A stretch of 47,269 nucleotides of DNA, from contig NZ_BMNC01000029.1 in assembly GCF_014646255.1 (NCBI RefSeq), positions 1 through 47,269 of the forward strand, read 5' to 3'. How positions within the stretch are numbered: position 1 is the first letter of the stretch; each line of letters starts with the position of its first letter. The DNA is from Lentzea pudingi. GTDB taxonomy: Bacteria > Actinomycetota > Actinomycetes > Mycobacteriales > Pseudonocardiaceae. The notes below the pieces were generated by a model. The model saw nothing but the letters and a program-made list of their open reading frames with translations, searched no databases and was not told where the DNA came from. Below, one piece after another: positions 1 to 7,558 of this stretch. The position numbers were made by a program, and so were the translations under genes.

Positions 1-1
1 G

Positions 2-52
2 CTCAGCCTCGCCTGCTCGATCATCTGCCTGCGCAAGCTCATTCTGAACTGA
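2..52 (+). pseudogene. possible C-terminal end of a transposase (partial at window edge)
   Basis: An open frame enters from the left edge and ends at TGA 50-52. It gives 16 hydrophobic residues ending LACSIICLRKLILN. The pattern, a short hydrophobic helix followed by CLRKL, resembles the extreme C-terminus of some IS5-type transposases, but this is from memory and rests on very few residues. Only sequence left of the window could confirm it. Confidence 0.25.
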
Positions 53-408
53 TCCCTAAGTCTGCACCCGACTACGGGGTGCGCACAGACGTGCCACCCG
101 TTCGATGTATGGACCTACGTAAAGTTTTACGTAGGATTGGACTACGCGGTTCGGGTCCGGACCGTAGCCGACTTGGCGGTTGACATGCGATCCGGCTCCA
201 CGGCGCCGTACGCGACCTCCTTAGATCGCCGAGCTGGCGCGAGCAGAGCCGGTGCCTGCCGAACTCTGGCTCGCCGACCAGACGATGAATCGGGAGTGGT
301 GGGCATGAGTGTGTTACCGCAAGAGAGTCGAAGTCACACCCCGCACGGAGATCTTCAGCGATTGGCTCCGCCAGCCCAAATGAGGGCAGGCACGGCTGAG
401 GGAGCAGC
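53..408. other. non-coding stretch upstream of the small-gene island
   Basis: I see no convincing gene. Reading frames on both strands are arginine/proline-rich shadows. The only clear structure is the palindrome at 114-135. A short transcript leader for the gene starting at 409 may lie here. Confidence 0.4.
114..135. promoter_or_regulatory. 22-bp inverted repeat, operator-like
   Basis: Half-site CCTACGTAAA (114-123) is repeated inverted as TTTACGTAGG (126-135) around a 2-nt centre. The AT-rich perfect dyad in high-GC intergenic DNA upstream of a run of overlapping small genes is typical of a dimeric repressor site (GntR/KorSA-like regulators of integrative elements would fit). The regulator is not identified. 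Confidence 0.45.
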
Positions 409-534
409 GTGAACAATGGTGGAGAAGTACAGATCGTGGCAGCGTTCGCCGTCATGTTTCTGGGCTACGCCCTCTACGCGGCTCACACACGATGGACGGC
501 CCGCCGGGTTGGCCGATCAGAGCGGAGGCCGTGA
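409..534 (+). CDS. 41-residue small membrane protein
   Basis: It starts at GTG 409 and stops at TGA 532-534, which overlaps the ATG of the next gene (TGATG). That translational coupling is the main argument that it is real. The product has one predicted membrane segment (about residues 9-25, VAAFAVMFLGYALYAA) followed by a basic arginine-rich tail, so it would sit in the membrane with the tail probably cytoplasmic. Such tiny single-helix proteins are common at the head of small-gene runs in actinomycete integrative elements. No function can be assigned. Confidence 0.45.
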   Translation: MNNGGEVQIVAAFAVMFLGYALYAAHTRWTARRVGRSERRP

Positions 535-872
535 TGTTGACCGGACTGACGCCTACCGAACCGTTTCGCTGGTTCCCCGCTGATGGTGCGCGGCACGCGG
601 TGCTGCGGGGCCTGGTGGAGCCGGGTGTCACGGGTGTCACGTTGTGCGGCGCTCAGGTCGTCGTGCCGAAGGATCCGCCGCCGAAATACCCAGACGGGCT
701 GTGGCCCACATGCCAAAGCTGCGATCAGGCGTGGCGTGACGATCAAGCGAAGCGCGCAGCGGCACACCCGGAGATGCCCGCGCCGGGTCCCCGCTCGGGC
801 AAATCACGCTGCGGCACTGGCGGACGCAGCCGTTCGCGAACGCAGCCTCAGAAGGCCGGAGTCAGCTCATGA
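534..872 (+). CDS. small zinc-finger-like protein
   Basis: This 112-residue protein is read from ATG 534, which overlaps the upstream stop. It carries the block TLCGAQVVVPKDPPPKYPDG followed by LWPTCQSCDQAWR. I recognise this as the short 'zinc finger protein' found repeatedly in Pseudonocardiaceae accessory islands, with a single Cys followed by a CxxC pair as the likely metal site. The C-terminal third is basic, Ser/Arg-rich and probably disordered. Its stop overlaps the ATG of the next gene at 869, so it belongs to the same operon. The role is unknown; nucleic-acid or partner binding is a guess. Confidence 0.6.
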   Translation: MLTGLTPTEPFRWFPADGARHAVLRGLVEPGVTGVTLCGAQVVVPKDPPPKYPDGLWPTCQSCDQAWRDDQAKRAAAHPEMPAPGPRSGKSRCGTGGRSRSRTQPQKAGVSS

Positions 873-1216
873 CGAACGGCGTGTTGGAGAAGATGTTGCG
901 TGATGAGCTGCACGGCGATTTGGCCCAGCTCATCAGGATCATGGCGGAGGGCGACGATGAGTCGGTGCTGTCTGTTGCGCGACAGGATGTACCGCGCCTG
1001 GTCCGCGTGCTGAGGGCTCTCACCGAGCAGCACAAGCCTGACGCGAACGGCCGTTGCACGGAGTGCAGGCGCGGCTGGTTGCGGTGGTTGCCGGGAGCGT
1101 GCCGGATGCTCCTTGTCGTCCGCCTCGCCTGGACAGTGGACGGTCTCGAGGAACCCGTGGTCGTGCCGAAGGTCCGTGGGTGCTCTGCGGTGAGGCGCGG
1201 TAGGTCGAGGTGGTGA
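869..1216 (+). CDS. small protein with CxxC and late Cys motif
   Basis: This 115-residue protein starts at ATG 869 in an ATGA overlap with the upstream gene. Residues 1-50 are acidic and helical. Around residue 55 comes HKPDANGRCTECRRGW, then PGACRM. This makes a C-x2-C plus distal Cys arrangement, probably a zinc knuckle, as in other small actinomycete island proteins where a helical N-terminus precedes a CxxC and a W/P-rich tail. It is translationally coupled on both sides. No enzymatic motif is visible and function is unknown. Confidence 0.55.
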   Translation: MTNGVLEKMLRDELHGDLAQLIRIMAEGDDESVLSVARQDVPRLVRVLRALTEQHKPDANGRCTECRRGWLRWLPGACRMLLVVRLAWTVDGLEEPVVVPKVRGCSAVRRGRSRW

Positions 1217-1494
1217 TCACCGTGACGGTGTTGGAGATCCTGCTCGATACCGGGGATTGGAGAAGTCACGTGTTCTCGGTGGACTTCACCGGGCACACGC
1301 GCAGCGCTGAGTGCGGTGATGAGTTCAGCGTCGGGCAGTTGACGGCGACGTACGACATTGTGCCGACGTGCGGCAGCTGTCGTGACAGGTGGGGGACCTA
1401 TCAGGCTGACAAGCTGGAGATGTTCGCAAAGGGTGCGCTAGCACGGATGAGAGCCCTTCTGGATTCCTTGCCGGAAGGAACGTGGATCTCTTGA
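1210..1494 (+). CDS. hypothetical protein with distal CxxC
   Basis: The frame opens with GTG GTG at 1210/1213 and overlaps the previous stop; either codon could be the start. The 94-residue product has an N-terminal beta-rich part containing H and C residues (FTGHTRSAECGDEF), then VPTCGSCRDRWGTYQADK near residue 60, then an amphipathic C-terminal helix. The CxxC pair and the earlier Cys/His could bind one zinc. It is fourth in a chain of overlapping small genes. No family name comes to mind. Confidence 0.5.
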   Translation: MVITVTVLEILLDTGDWRSHVFSVDFTGHTRSAECGDEFSVGQLTATYDIVPTCGSCRDRWGTYQADKLEMFAKGALARMRALLDSLPEGTWIS

Positions 1495-1889
1495 GTGACG
1501 TCGACCCGTTCCCGGATGTGCGCGCCACGCTGGCGGCGAAACGTCTGTCTGATCTAGCCGACCATGTCAGCCGTGTAGACGGACCCGCGCAAACGCAGGC
1601 GGTACGCCTGATGTCTGTCCGCAGCAGTGTTGTGCGGGCATGGGCGAGGGCCGAGCGTCGCGGAGCTGTTCTCCTGGCTCTTGGTCTGCCGTTGAACGTC
1701 GCCGCGATTTTGTATGTCATCACCGGGGCGTACTCCCCGTGGGCGGTGGTCGCGTTGGCCGGCGGTACCGGTGCGCTGAGCGCTGCGGTGCTGTTCCTGT
1801 GGCGGGGAAACCAGGACTCGTTGACGTTAGCTGTCGGCGTCTACCTCGACGTCACGCCGCGGCCAGGGCATCACGACGAGGCCCCGTAA
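1482..1889 (+). CDS. two-helix membrane protein
   Basis: The frame opens at GTG 1482; TTG 1491 is a rival start with better spacing from GGAAGGA at 1473-1479. It overlaps the previous stop. The N-terminal 60 residues are soluble and helical. Two hydrophobic segments follow at about residues 64-83 (LLALGLPLNVAAILYVITGA) and 86-107 (WAVVALAGGTGALSAAVLFLW), then a short tail. This looks like a small inner-membrane hairpin protein of the spd-like type seen on actinomycete conjugative elements, but no sequence signature proves that. It closes the overlapping run that starts at 409. Confidence 0.5.
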   Translation: MDLLSDVDPFPDVRATLAAKRLSDLADHVSRVDGPAQTQAVRLMSVRSSVVRAWARAERRGAVLLALGLPLNVAAILYVITGAYSPWAVVALAGGTGALSAAVLFLWRGNQDSLTLAVGVYLDVTPRPGHHDEAP

Positions 1890-2050
1890 TCGTCCCGTCT
1901 GGACTTCCCTTCTCGTTTGGAACTGCTGCGCGATCACCTTTTCAAGGTCAACAAGCCGGAACGCACTGGTGTTGCGGCAACGCTTTCGGCTGCCGATGTA
2001 CCCCTAGCTGCACGTCATACCGAGCCCATCTTCCCAGAGAGGACTTCACG

Positions 2051-2302
2051 ATGACCGCCTCCGCACCTGTCAACCACAAGCCGCGAACTCTGACACTGCC
2101 TGAGCGGGAAAAGCTCGTTCGGGATTTCACCGAGCGCTACCGCAAGGGTGAGAGCATCCGCGCCATCGCCCAGAGCGCCGACCGCTCGTACGGCACGGTT
2201 CACCGGTGGCTGACCGACGCCGGGATCCAGATGCGCCCTCGTGGCGGCAGTCGGCAGAAGCCGATGCCGACCTCAGCGTTGGTGAGCGCGGGCGGATGCT
2301 GA
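2051..2302 (+). CDS. helix-turn-helix DNA-binding protein
   Basis: This is an 83-residue protein read from ATG 2051, downstream of a purine-rich GAGAGGA site. The core EREKLVRDFTERYRKGESIR, followed by AIAQSADRSYGTVHRWLTDA, is a canonical tri-helical HTH, with recognition helix around SYGTVHRWL. It matches the short single-domain HTH protein common in actinomycetes, usually described only as 'helix-turn-helix domain-containing'. The C-terminal tail is basic and disordered. It is probably a small nucleoid or local regulator; the target is unknown. Its stop overlaps the next frame's ATG at 2296. Confidence 0.65.
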   Translation: MTASAPVNHKPRTLTLPEREKLVRDFTERYRKGESIRAIAQSADRSYGTVHRWLTDAGIQMRPRGGSRQKPMPTSALVSAGGC

Positions 2303-2658
2303 TCTCGTGGTGGCTGACCTACCGCGTCTATCGAGACGAGCGGGCGCTCTATGTGGCTGATCAAAGCGCGGCCGGCGCAGGACTGTCCGAGATCGCCGTC
2401 TCACTCGGCCTGCCAGAAACACACATCGGCACCGTGTACCCGTGGCTGATCAGGGGGCGGTACCTCAGACGATGGTTGCGTCCGGAAGGGAACGACGATG
2501 CCGACTGCCACTGCGGACTACACGCACCGCGACGACGCCGAGTTGGCCGAGTCTGTTCGCGCTGGGACCGTGGCCGCCTTCGGTCCTCTCTACGAGCGGC
2601 ACGTCGGTGCAGCGACCCGTCGCGCCCGCAGGCTCGCCCGCTGCCGCGCCGAAGCTGA
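2296..2658 (+). CDS. small HTH-like protein, 3' end uncertain
   Basis: ATG 2296 overlaps the previous stop by ATGctga. The first ~68 residues look coding: MLISWWLTYRVYRDERALYV, then ADQSAAGAGLSEIAVSLGLP, which resembles a small HTH. The frame then runs about 160 nt into the sigma-like gene at 2498, where it becomes an arginine-rich shadow, so the native end was probably near 2500 and has been lost. A decayed copy of the same sequence lies at 5272-5345, sharing TGGCTGACCTACCGCG exactly. Treat it as doubtful or recently truncated. Confidence 0.35.
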   Translation: MLISWWLTYRVYRDERALYVADQSAAGAGLSEIAVSLGLPETHIGTVYPWLIRGRYLRRWLRPEGNDDADCHCGLHAPRRRRVGRVCSRWDRGRLRSSLRAARRCSDPSRPQARPLPRRS

Positions 2659-3331
2659 GGCGTTGGTCTCAGACGGTTTCGCGCGGCTGTTGGAAGTGCT
2701 GCTCGCGGGTGGCGGTCCGACGGAGTCGTTCCGCGCGTACCTGCTGACGACCATCACACGTCTGGCGTACACGCGGTCACGGCAGGAGGCGCGGGAGCCG
2801 CCGATGGAAGCGCCACCGGTCGACGCCGCCGTCCTGGCACGGCAGCGGCAGACGTCCTTTCAAGACTCCGCAGTGGAGGACAGGGTGGATCGAGCGCTGG
2901 CTGTGCGCGCGTATGAGCGTCTGCCTGGCACAGCTCAACAGGTCCTGTGGTACACGGAGGTTCTGGCAATGTCTCCGGCAGACACCGCACCATTGCTGAA
3001 GATCCGTGCCGATGCGGTCTCGGGCCGCGCGCACCGGGCGCGCGACGACCTCAGGATCGCGTTCCTCGCAGCCCACGTCGACACGGCGCAGTCTGCGCCG
3101 AGGTGCGCGAACGTGGTGGACAAGCTGAGCCGGTGGACACGCGAGGTGTTGTGCCACAGACGAAAGAGAGTAATCGAACGGCACCTCGACGGTTGCCGGG
3201 GTTGCAGCACGCTGGCTGCCGAGCTGGCGGCGGTGAACGCAACACTGCCGCCAATCCATTCACGCCGCCGTAGCTCCTCGCTGGAAGCGGAAGCCACCGC
3301 AGTACGAAGGGTTCCTCGCGATGAAGACTGA
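2498..3331 (+). CDS. sigma-70-like protein with C-terminal zinc-binding domain
   Basis: This 277-residue protein has ECF-type layout. A region 2-like segment spans about residues 10-95 (DDAELAESVRAGTVAAFGPL; FRAYLLTTITRLAYTRSR). A region 4-like HTH spans about 125-185 (LPGTAQQVLWYTEVLAMSPA; SGRAHRARDDLR). A C-terminal extension contains a Cys, then HLDGCRGC near residue 232. The last part resembles the HCC zinc-binding anti-sigma domain, here fused to the sigma rather than encoded separately. The -10-recognition segment is divergent, so DNA-binding activity is uncertain. Its last 11 nt overlap the next gene. Confidence 0.6.
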   Translation: MPTATADYTHRDDAELAESVRAGTVAAFGPLYERHVGAATRRARRLARCRAEAEALVSDGFARLLEVLLAGGGPTESFRAYLLTTITRLAYTRSRQEAREPPMEAPPVDAAVLARQRQTSFQDSAVEDRVDRALAVRAYERLPGTAQQVLWYTEVLAMSPADTAPLLKIRADAVSGRAHRARDDLRIAFLAAHVDTAQSAPRCANVVDKLSRWTREVLCHRRKRVIERHLDGCRGCSTLAAELAAVNATLPPIHSRRRSSSLEAEATAVRRVPRDED

Positions 3332-3686
3332 CACGCGCTTGATGACCAGTGACTACGTTGTGCTGGGGGTGGTGCTGTCACAGCCGCTCGACCGGCGATG
3401 GCGCGTTCGCCAGATGGCCGAGGCCGCGCAATGTTTGAAATCGGTCGCACGCAACGGCCTGAACCGGTTGCATCGTGTGGGGGCGGTACACAAGGAGATC
3501 GGCTCGTTGAAGTCCCGCGATCCCGAGACATACGAGCGGAACAGCTACTGGGTGGATCTCGACGCCGTTCCTGCGGCACGTTCTGCCTTGAAGCAGGCCG
3601 AATCGCAGGACTTGCGCGCCAAGCTCTCAGAGCTGGGCTTGGACCTCGACATCCTGGTTACCGACATCGCGACGAAGGTCGGGTAG
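3321..3686 (+). CDS. hypothetical winged-helix-like protein
   Basis: This 121-residue protein starts at ATG 3321 inside the end of the sigma-like gene, so the two are probably co-translated. The segment VLSQPLDRRWRVRQMAEAAQ, then CLKSVARNGLNRLHRVGAVH and SYWVDLDAVP, has the order of a winged helix: helix, recognition helix, then a beta wing. A leucine-rich C-terminal helix could dimerise. It may be a partner or regulator of the sigma-like protein. The assignment rests on pattern only; no family was recognised. Confidence 0.5.
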   Translation: MKTDTRLMTSDYVVLGVVLSQPLDRRWRVRQMAEAAQCLKSVARNGLNRLHRVGAVHKEIGSLKSRDPETYERNSYWVDLDAVPAARSALKQAESQDLRAKLSELGLDLDILVTDIATKVG

Positions 3687-4382
3687 GCCTCCGATTGGGC
3701 GGGATCCATTGGGAAATCTGCGATGTGGAGCGCGGGGAGTGATCGCGAACTGCTCCTGTCGCTCCGCATTCGCCGGACAATGCGCACACGTCAGGAGCGG
3801 ACCACTCCGACGAAGCAGATTAGCAACTGGCCGGATTCCGCTCAACGCACACCTTGCTCTAGAAGACCGGCCGCGATGTCGCGGAATGTGTAGGCCGGTG
3901 GCCAAAGGTGCCACCCGACGTAGGACGCGCGTCGCATGTGGAGCCACCACCTTGTGACGACTGGTAAGCACGAAGAGACTCGATGACGCCTGATCTCGCT
4001 GCTCACGATGAGTACATTCCTTGCGGTGCGGGGCAGATTGTTCAAGATGAACTTCGGCTGAGCCACGATGCCGGTACCGATCTCGGGCGCTGGGCCTTTG
4101 CGCCGTTGCCGTGACGTCCCCACAACCCCTCCAGAAGCCCTGGCGCGGGCGCAATGGGGTGCCTACTTGCTGTTCACCGGCGAGCCTCTCGACGCGATGC
4201 CGCTGTCGGCCCTGTGCTGCGGCCCCACATTGGGTGCAACTGCTGCTCTGGTTGCGTGTGTGAGTGCGGCGGTTGCTCGTGCGTCTCCAGGTGACCGGCA
4301 GACCCTGGTGCGAGGACACGACTAGGACCCGCGCCGCTCGCACGACAAGTTTCATATTCCATCCGTTGTAAGGGAAGGCGCT
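3687..4382. other. gene-poor interval with one possible small ORF
   Basis: No clear gene is visible. A 43-residue frame from ATG 3983 to TGA 4112-4114 (MTPDLAAHDEYIPCGAG...) has plausible composition, and the frame after it (to 4325, containing EALARAQWGAYLLFTGEPL) also looks more coding than background. They may be two pieces of one decayed gene. The last ~60 nt are the likely promoter and leader of the XRE gene. Confidence 0.35.
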
Positions 4383-5231
4383 ATGCCGAAGAGATTCTCC
4401 ACCGCTCGAGGCCGTGAGTTCGGCGAGGGTCTGCGCGCAGCCCTTGCTCATGCCGGCCTGTCCGGGCGAGCGGCTGCCGAACTGCTGGGCTGCCAGGAAG
4501 CGAAGGTCTCTGACTTGGTCAACGGCAAAGGCGGCTCGAACGAGACCGAACTGGCCCGCCTTCTGGGTGTCTGCCGGGCCAAGCCTGCAGAATGCGAGCA
4601 CCTGCTGGATCTCTTTCCTGACACGGATGTCAAGGGCTGGTGGCAGCAGCACGGCAGTCGCTCACCCGTCCGCAATCGGACGTTCGTTGAACACATGGCG
4701 GTGGCCAAGAAGCTCGTCAGCTGGCAACCACATATGATTCCGGACGCCCTGCAGACGGCCGCCTACGCGCGCGGGGTGCTCCGTGCCTCCTCGACCGTGC
4801 CAGCGGAGGAGGTGGAGGCGCGGGTGGCGGCACGACTTGAGATGCATGAGCAGCTCCGCCGCGGCCTGAGCTGTAGCTTCTTCCTCCACGAGTTCGCGCT
4901 TCGCTTGTGCGTGGACAGCGTCGAGACGCAAGCCGAACAGACACGGCACCTCCTGCGGATGGCGACGCGATCGAACACCAAGATCCGGATCTTGCCCGCG
5001 GACTCTGGTGCTCACGCAGGGTTGCATGGACCGTTCACTCAGTTCAGCTTTCACCAGTACGAGCCGCTGGTGTGGGTGGAGGGCGAAAACTTCAGTCTCA
5101 TCCTGGAAGAAAAGGCCGCGGTCAAGAGCTACGAGACGATCGTCGATTCACTCGGCCAGACAAGCTTGGATGCCGACACGTCGAAGGAAGTGATCACCGA
5201 CTTGTTGCGCACGATCGAGAAGTCAGGCTGA
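4383..5231 (+). CDS. XRE-family HTH regulator with DUF5753 domain
   Basis: This 282-residue protein starts at ATG 4383 after GGGAAGG. An N-terminal XRE helix-turn-helix covers residues ~10-70 (FGEGLRAALAHAGLSGRAAA, EAKVSDLVNGKGGSNETELA). The rest is the DUF5753 effector domain typical of actinomycetes, recognisable from SWQPHMIPDALQTAAYARGV, RLEMHEQL, FALRLCVD, IRILPADSGAHAGLHGPF and a C-terminal WVEGE..LILEEKAAVKSYE. These proteins usually sit beside a small DUF397 partner; none is visible here. It is a cytoplasmic transcription regulator and the target is unknown. Confidence 0.85.
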   Translation: MPKRFSTARGREFGEGLRAALAHAGLSGRAAAELLGCQEAKVSDLVNGKGGSNETELARLLGVCRAKPAECEHLLDLFPDTDVKGWWQQHGSRSPVRNRTFVEHMAVAKKLVSWQPHMIPDALQTAAYARGVLRASSTVPAEEVEARVAARLEMHEQLRRGLSCSFFLHEFALRLCVDSVETQAEQTRHLLRMATRSNTKIRILPADSGAHAGLHGPFTQFSFHQYEPLVWVEGENFSLILEEKAAVKSYETIVDSLGQTSLDADTSKEVITDLLRTIEKSG

Positions 5232-5271
5232 AGCTCGACTGATCACGGTGGACGCGTGCTGATGCCAACCC

Positions 5272-5345
5272 CTTCTGGCTGACCTACCGCGCTGCGGAGA
5301 CGGAACACGCACTACGTAGCCGATCAGTAGCACGCGGCTGGCGCG
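5272..5345 (+). pseudogene. decayed copy of the 2296 small-protein gene
   Basis: The stretch contains TGGCTGACCTACCGCG, identical to the start of the 2296 gene, and continues in alignment (CTACGTAGCCGATCAGTAGC here against CTATGTGGCTGATCAAAGCG there), but with frameshifts and no usable start. Like its relative it lies just after an HTH-type regulator gene. It is a footprint of duplication inside the island. The remaining bases from 5232 to 5502 show nothing else I can support. Confidence 0.45.
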
Positions 5346-5502
5346 CCAAGAACACGGAACCGCGTCAGTTGGCTGAAACGAACGCTGCATGTCGTGGAAC
5401 ACCCTGAGACCAGGTCCACCCCGCCAGCAACGAACTGCACATCACAGGGCTACGGCGTCCACCCGCAGGAGTCCGACCAATTGTTCGACAAGGACGGTGC
5501 TG

Positions 5503-5778
5503 ATGCCCGCGACCGAGACCTGCTCATGCTCCAACTGCGATTGCCAAGAGGACGTCAACATCGGAGCCGGACTGTGCGGCGCCTGTTGCCAACAGCATGT
5601 GCGGTTGGTAGACCGCGCACCGTGGCCACGAGATGTGGCTCAGCTCCGCAAAGTGGGGCGACGTCCTCACACCACGGCATGCCTAGACCAAGGCCGCCAA
5701 CGCCGACACCGGAGTCCTTCAAGCCGGCGTCTCAACCCTGGGACGACGCACGCACGACACCCGTTTCGAGAAAGATCA
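5503..5778 (+). CDS. Cys-rich small zinc-binding protein (3' boundary unclear)
   Basis: ATG 5503 follows AAGGA with 8-nt spacing. Residues 5-32 carry seven or more cysteines (TETCSCSNCDCQEDVNIGAG, LCGACC), a likely treble-clef or zinc-ribbon site, followed by RLVDRAPWPRDVAQLRKVGR. The same frame stays open to 6717, but from 5779 to about 5930 another frame is clearly the coding one. The true end is therefore somewhere before 5779 and the boundary given is only a limit. Function unknown; it fits the run of small metal-binding proteins in this island. Confidence 0.4.
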
Positions 5779-6612
5779 TGCCACAGCGTCTGCCGTATGA
5801 CATCGACGATGACGAAGCTGCCGAGCAGTACGTGCGCGAAGCGCTACGCCGATCGCAGCGAGGAAACTGGACTGTCTTACTCGCTGAGGACCGCGCCCTG
5901 CAGACCCATCGAGTACTCCGCCGCATCAAAGCTCGCGCTGCTCAAACACGTCCGTCACCACGAAGCGATCGAACAAGCCAGACTCGACCTGGACGCCCTA
6001 GAGATCACCGATGAACAGTTCGCCAAGAAGAACCAAGCCTTCACGGACTGGCGACAACGTGCCGCCACGTTCGACGCGATCATCCAGCAATACCTCGACA
6101 TGGCCGCGAACCGAGTGCGGATCCTGCACAAGGACCCGATCATGGACTGTCTGCGGCGCACGCTGCTGACTCTGGCGCTCGCCGTGGACTCCCACCGGGA
6201 TGCCCACGCCGGAGAAGAGTCCCTGGCCGACACCGCGCTGTGGGCGAGACTGAGCACACTGCCGTGGCCGGACGCCGAGTCACGCACCCTCGCCGACGCC
6301 GTAGAGGCCGAAAGAGCCAGGCGGCGGCGACCCGCACGCGCCAATCACGAGGGATTCATCGAAATCAAGGAACGACGCGTATTCGGTGAGACCGTGGACG
6401 TCGCCGACCTGATCTTGGAGGTCACTGACCACGTCGATACCTCGATCTCGCGACCGCTGCTCGTCGACCTCTGGAAGCAACGAACTCCAGATCTGACCGC
6501 CACCGAAGCAGCCAAGGTCACAGCTGCTCGTCAGAAAGGCAGCTACTCCACACACCGCCTGCGCAACGCCCTGCTATTCCTGGAGAACCTCGGCGCAATC
6601 GCTCGCGAGGCG
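5779..6612 (+). pseudogene. hypothetical helical protein, frameshifted and truncated
   Basis: From ATG 5779 the coding frame gives MPQRLPYDIDDDEAAEQYVR up to THRVLRRIKA near 5935. It then continues in the frame one base later as LALLKHVRHHEAIEQARLDL and on to NALLFLENLGAIAREADEAR near 6612. A one-base slip around 5925-5945 joins the halves into a mainly helical protein of about 275 residues. The family is not recognised, though an acidic N-terminus followed by a long charged coil is typical of actinomycete hypotheticals. The 3' end merges with a PP2C fragment, so the native C-terminus is missing. Confidence 0.45.
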
Positions 6613-6613
6613 G

Positions 6614-6778
6614 ACGAGGCCCGATCGCGACATCGACACCGGCACCGCAAATGCCATCACCGTCCTCACGCGACACGGGACGCGACCCCTGCCCGAGCTA
6701 CTGGAGCTCCTCGCTGACGAGGTCGGAGGCGCACAACCCGACGACGACATCGCCATGCTCGTCGTACGCGTTCCTTAA
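6614..6778 (+). pseudogene. C-terminal remnant of a PP2C/SpoIIE-type phosphatase
   Basis: In the frame ending TAA 6776-6778 the translation reads RPDRDIDTGTANAITVLTRH, then LPELLELLADEVGGAQPDDD and IAMLVVRVP. This is the characteristic end of actinomycete SpoIIE-domain phosphatases: a D.DID.G segment after the 'TDGL.E' strand, then the metal-binding QPDDDIA(M/L)L(V) motif. The catalytic core is absent and there is no start codon. It abuts the truncated gene on its left, so this marks a deletion or insertion junction at the island's right end. Confidence 0.75.
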
Positions 6779-6949
6779 CCGGTCATAGCGCGCACTCGTT
6801 CACCCGAAAGGGAAATTTCTGCATCAGCAGGCGATGGGTTACGTTGAGTATCTACATGATCGCCGACCGCTTCTGGTGTACGTGCACCGCCGTGTGATTA
6901 CGCCTCGGCTTCGAACCGTGGTCGGATCGGTATCACGAGAAGGAGCGCG

Positions 6950-7558
6950 ATGCAGGACCGCGACCTGACACAACGGATCATGTCCCGCGATGCCACTACA
7001 TCCACAGAGCCGGGCGAAACAGCGGAGGACCTGCTGGCGCTGGTGGCACGTGGCGATGAACCGGCGTTCGGGCGGTTGTACGACCTCGCGGCGGGCATGG
7101 TGTTCGGGCTCGTGCGCCGGGTGCTGCGTAACGAGGCGCAGTCCGAGGAAGTGTTCCAAGAGGTCATGCTGGAGGTGTGGCGCACGGCCAGCAGGTTCGA
7201 CCCGTCCCGCGGCAAGGCCACGACCTGGATCATGACCATGGCGCACCGGCGTGCGGTGGACCGGGTACGGTCCGCGCAAGCCGCGACCAACCGCGACGAA
7301 CGCGTCGCGGCGATGACCGTGGACACCCCGTTCGACGAGGTCGTCGAGCAGGTCACCGACCGCATCGAGCAGCGCAAGGTGCGTCGTTGCCTGTCGTCGC
7401 TGACCGACCTGCAGCGCGAGTCGGTGCTGCTGGCCTACTACCAGGGCTACAGCTATCCGGAGGTGTCCACTCTGCTCAGCGTCCCGCTGGGCACGGTGAA
7501 GACCAGGATGCGCGATGGCCTGATCAGACTGCGGGATTGCTTGGGGGTGACCGCGTGA
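6950..7558 (+). CDS. sigK: ECF sigma factor SigK
   Basis: This 202-residue ECF sigma factor is read from ATG 6950 after AGGAG. Region 2 covers about residues 30-100 (AFGRLYDLAAGMVFGLVRRV; EVFQEVMLEVWRTASRFDPS; TTWIMTMAHRRAVDRVRSAQ). Region 4 covers about 145-200 (RCLSSLTDLQRESVLLAYYQ; GYSYPEVSTLLSVPLGTVKT). It overlaps rskA by GTGA, the standard SigK/RskA arrangement. In mycobacteria SigK drives mpt70/mpt83/dipZ-type genes; the same gene set follows here, which strongly supports the name. It is held inactive by membrane-bound RskA until regulated proteolysis. Confidence 0.93.
   Translation: MQDRDLTQRIMSRDATTSTEPGETAEDLLALVARGDEPAFGRLYDLAAGMVFGLVRRVLRNEAQSEEVFQEVMLEVWRTASRFDPSRGKATTWIMTMAHRRAVDRVRSAQAATNRDERVAAMTVDTPFDEVVEQVTDRIEQRKVRRCLSSLTDLQRESVLLAYYQGYSYPEVSTLLSVPLGTVKTRMRDGLIRLRDCLGVTA

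Noticed and set aside
3627..4652. 341-aa minus ORF across 3627-4652
   Set aside because: It overlaps the XRE-DUF5753 gene and has shadow composition (Arg/His/Pro/Ser).
4383..5502. Expected DUF397 partner gene of the XRE regulator
   Set aside because: No small frame with the DUF397 pattern (W.KSSYS...CVEVA) was found on either side.
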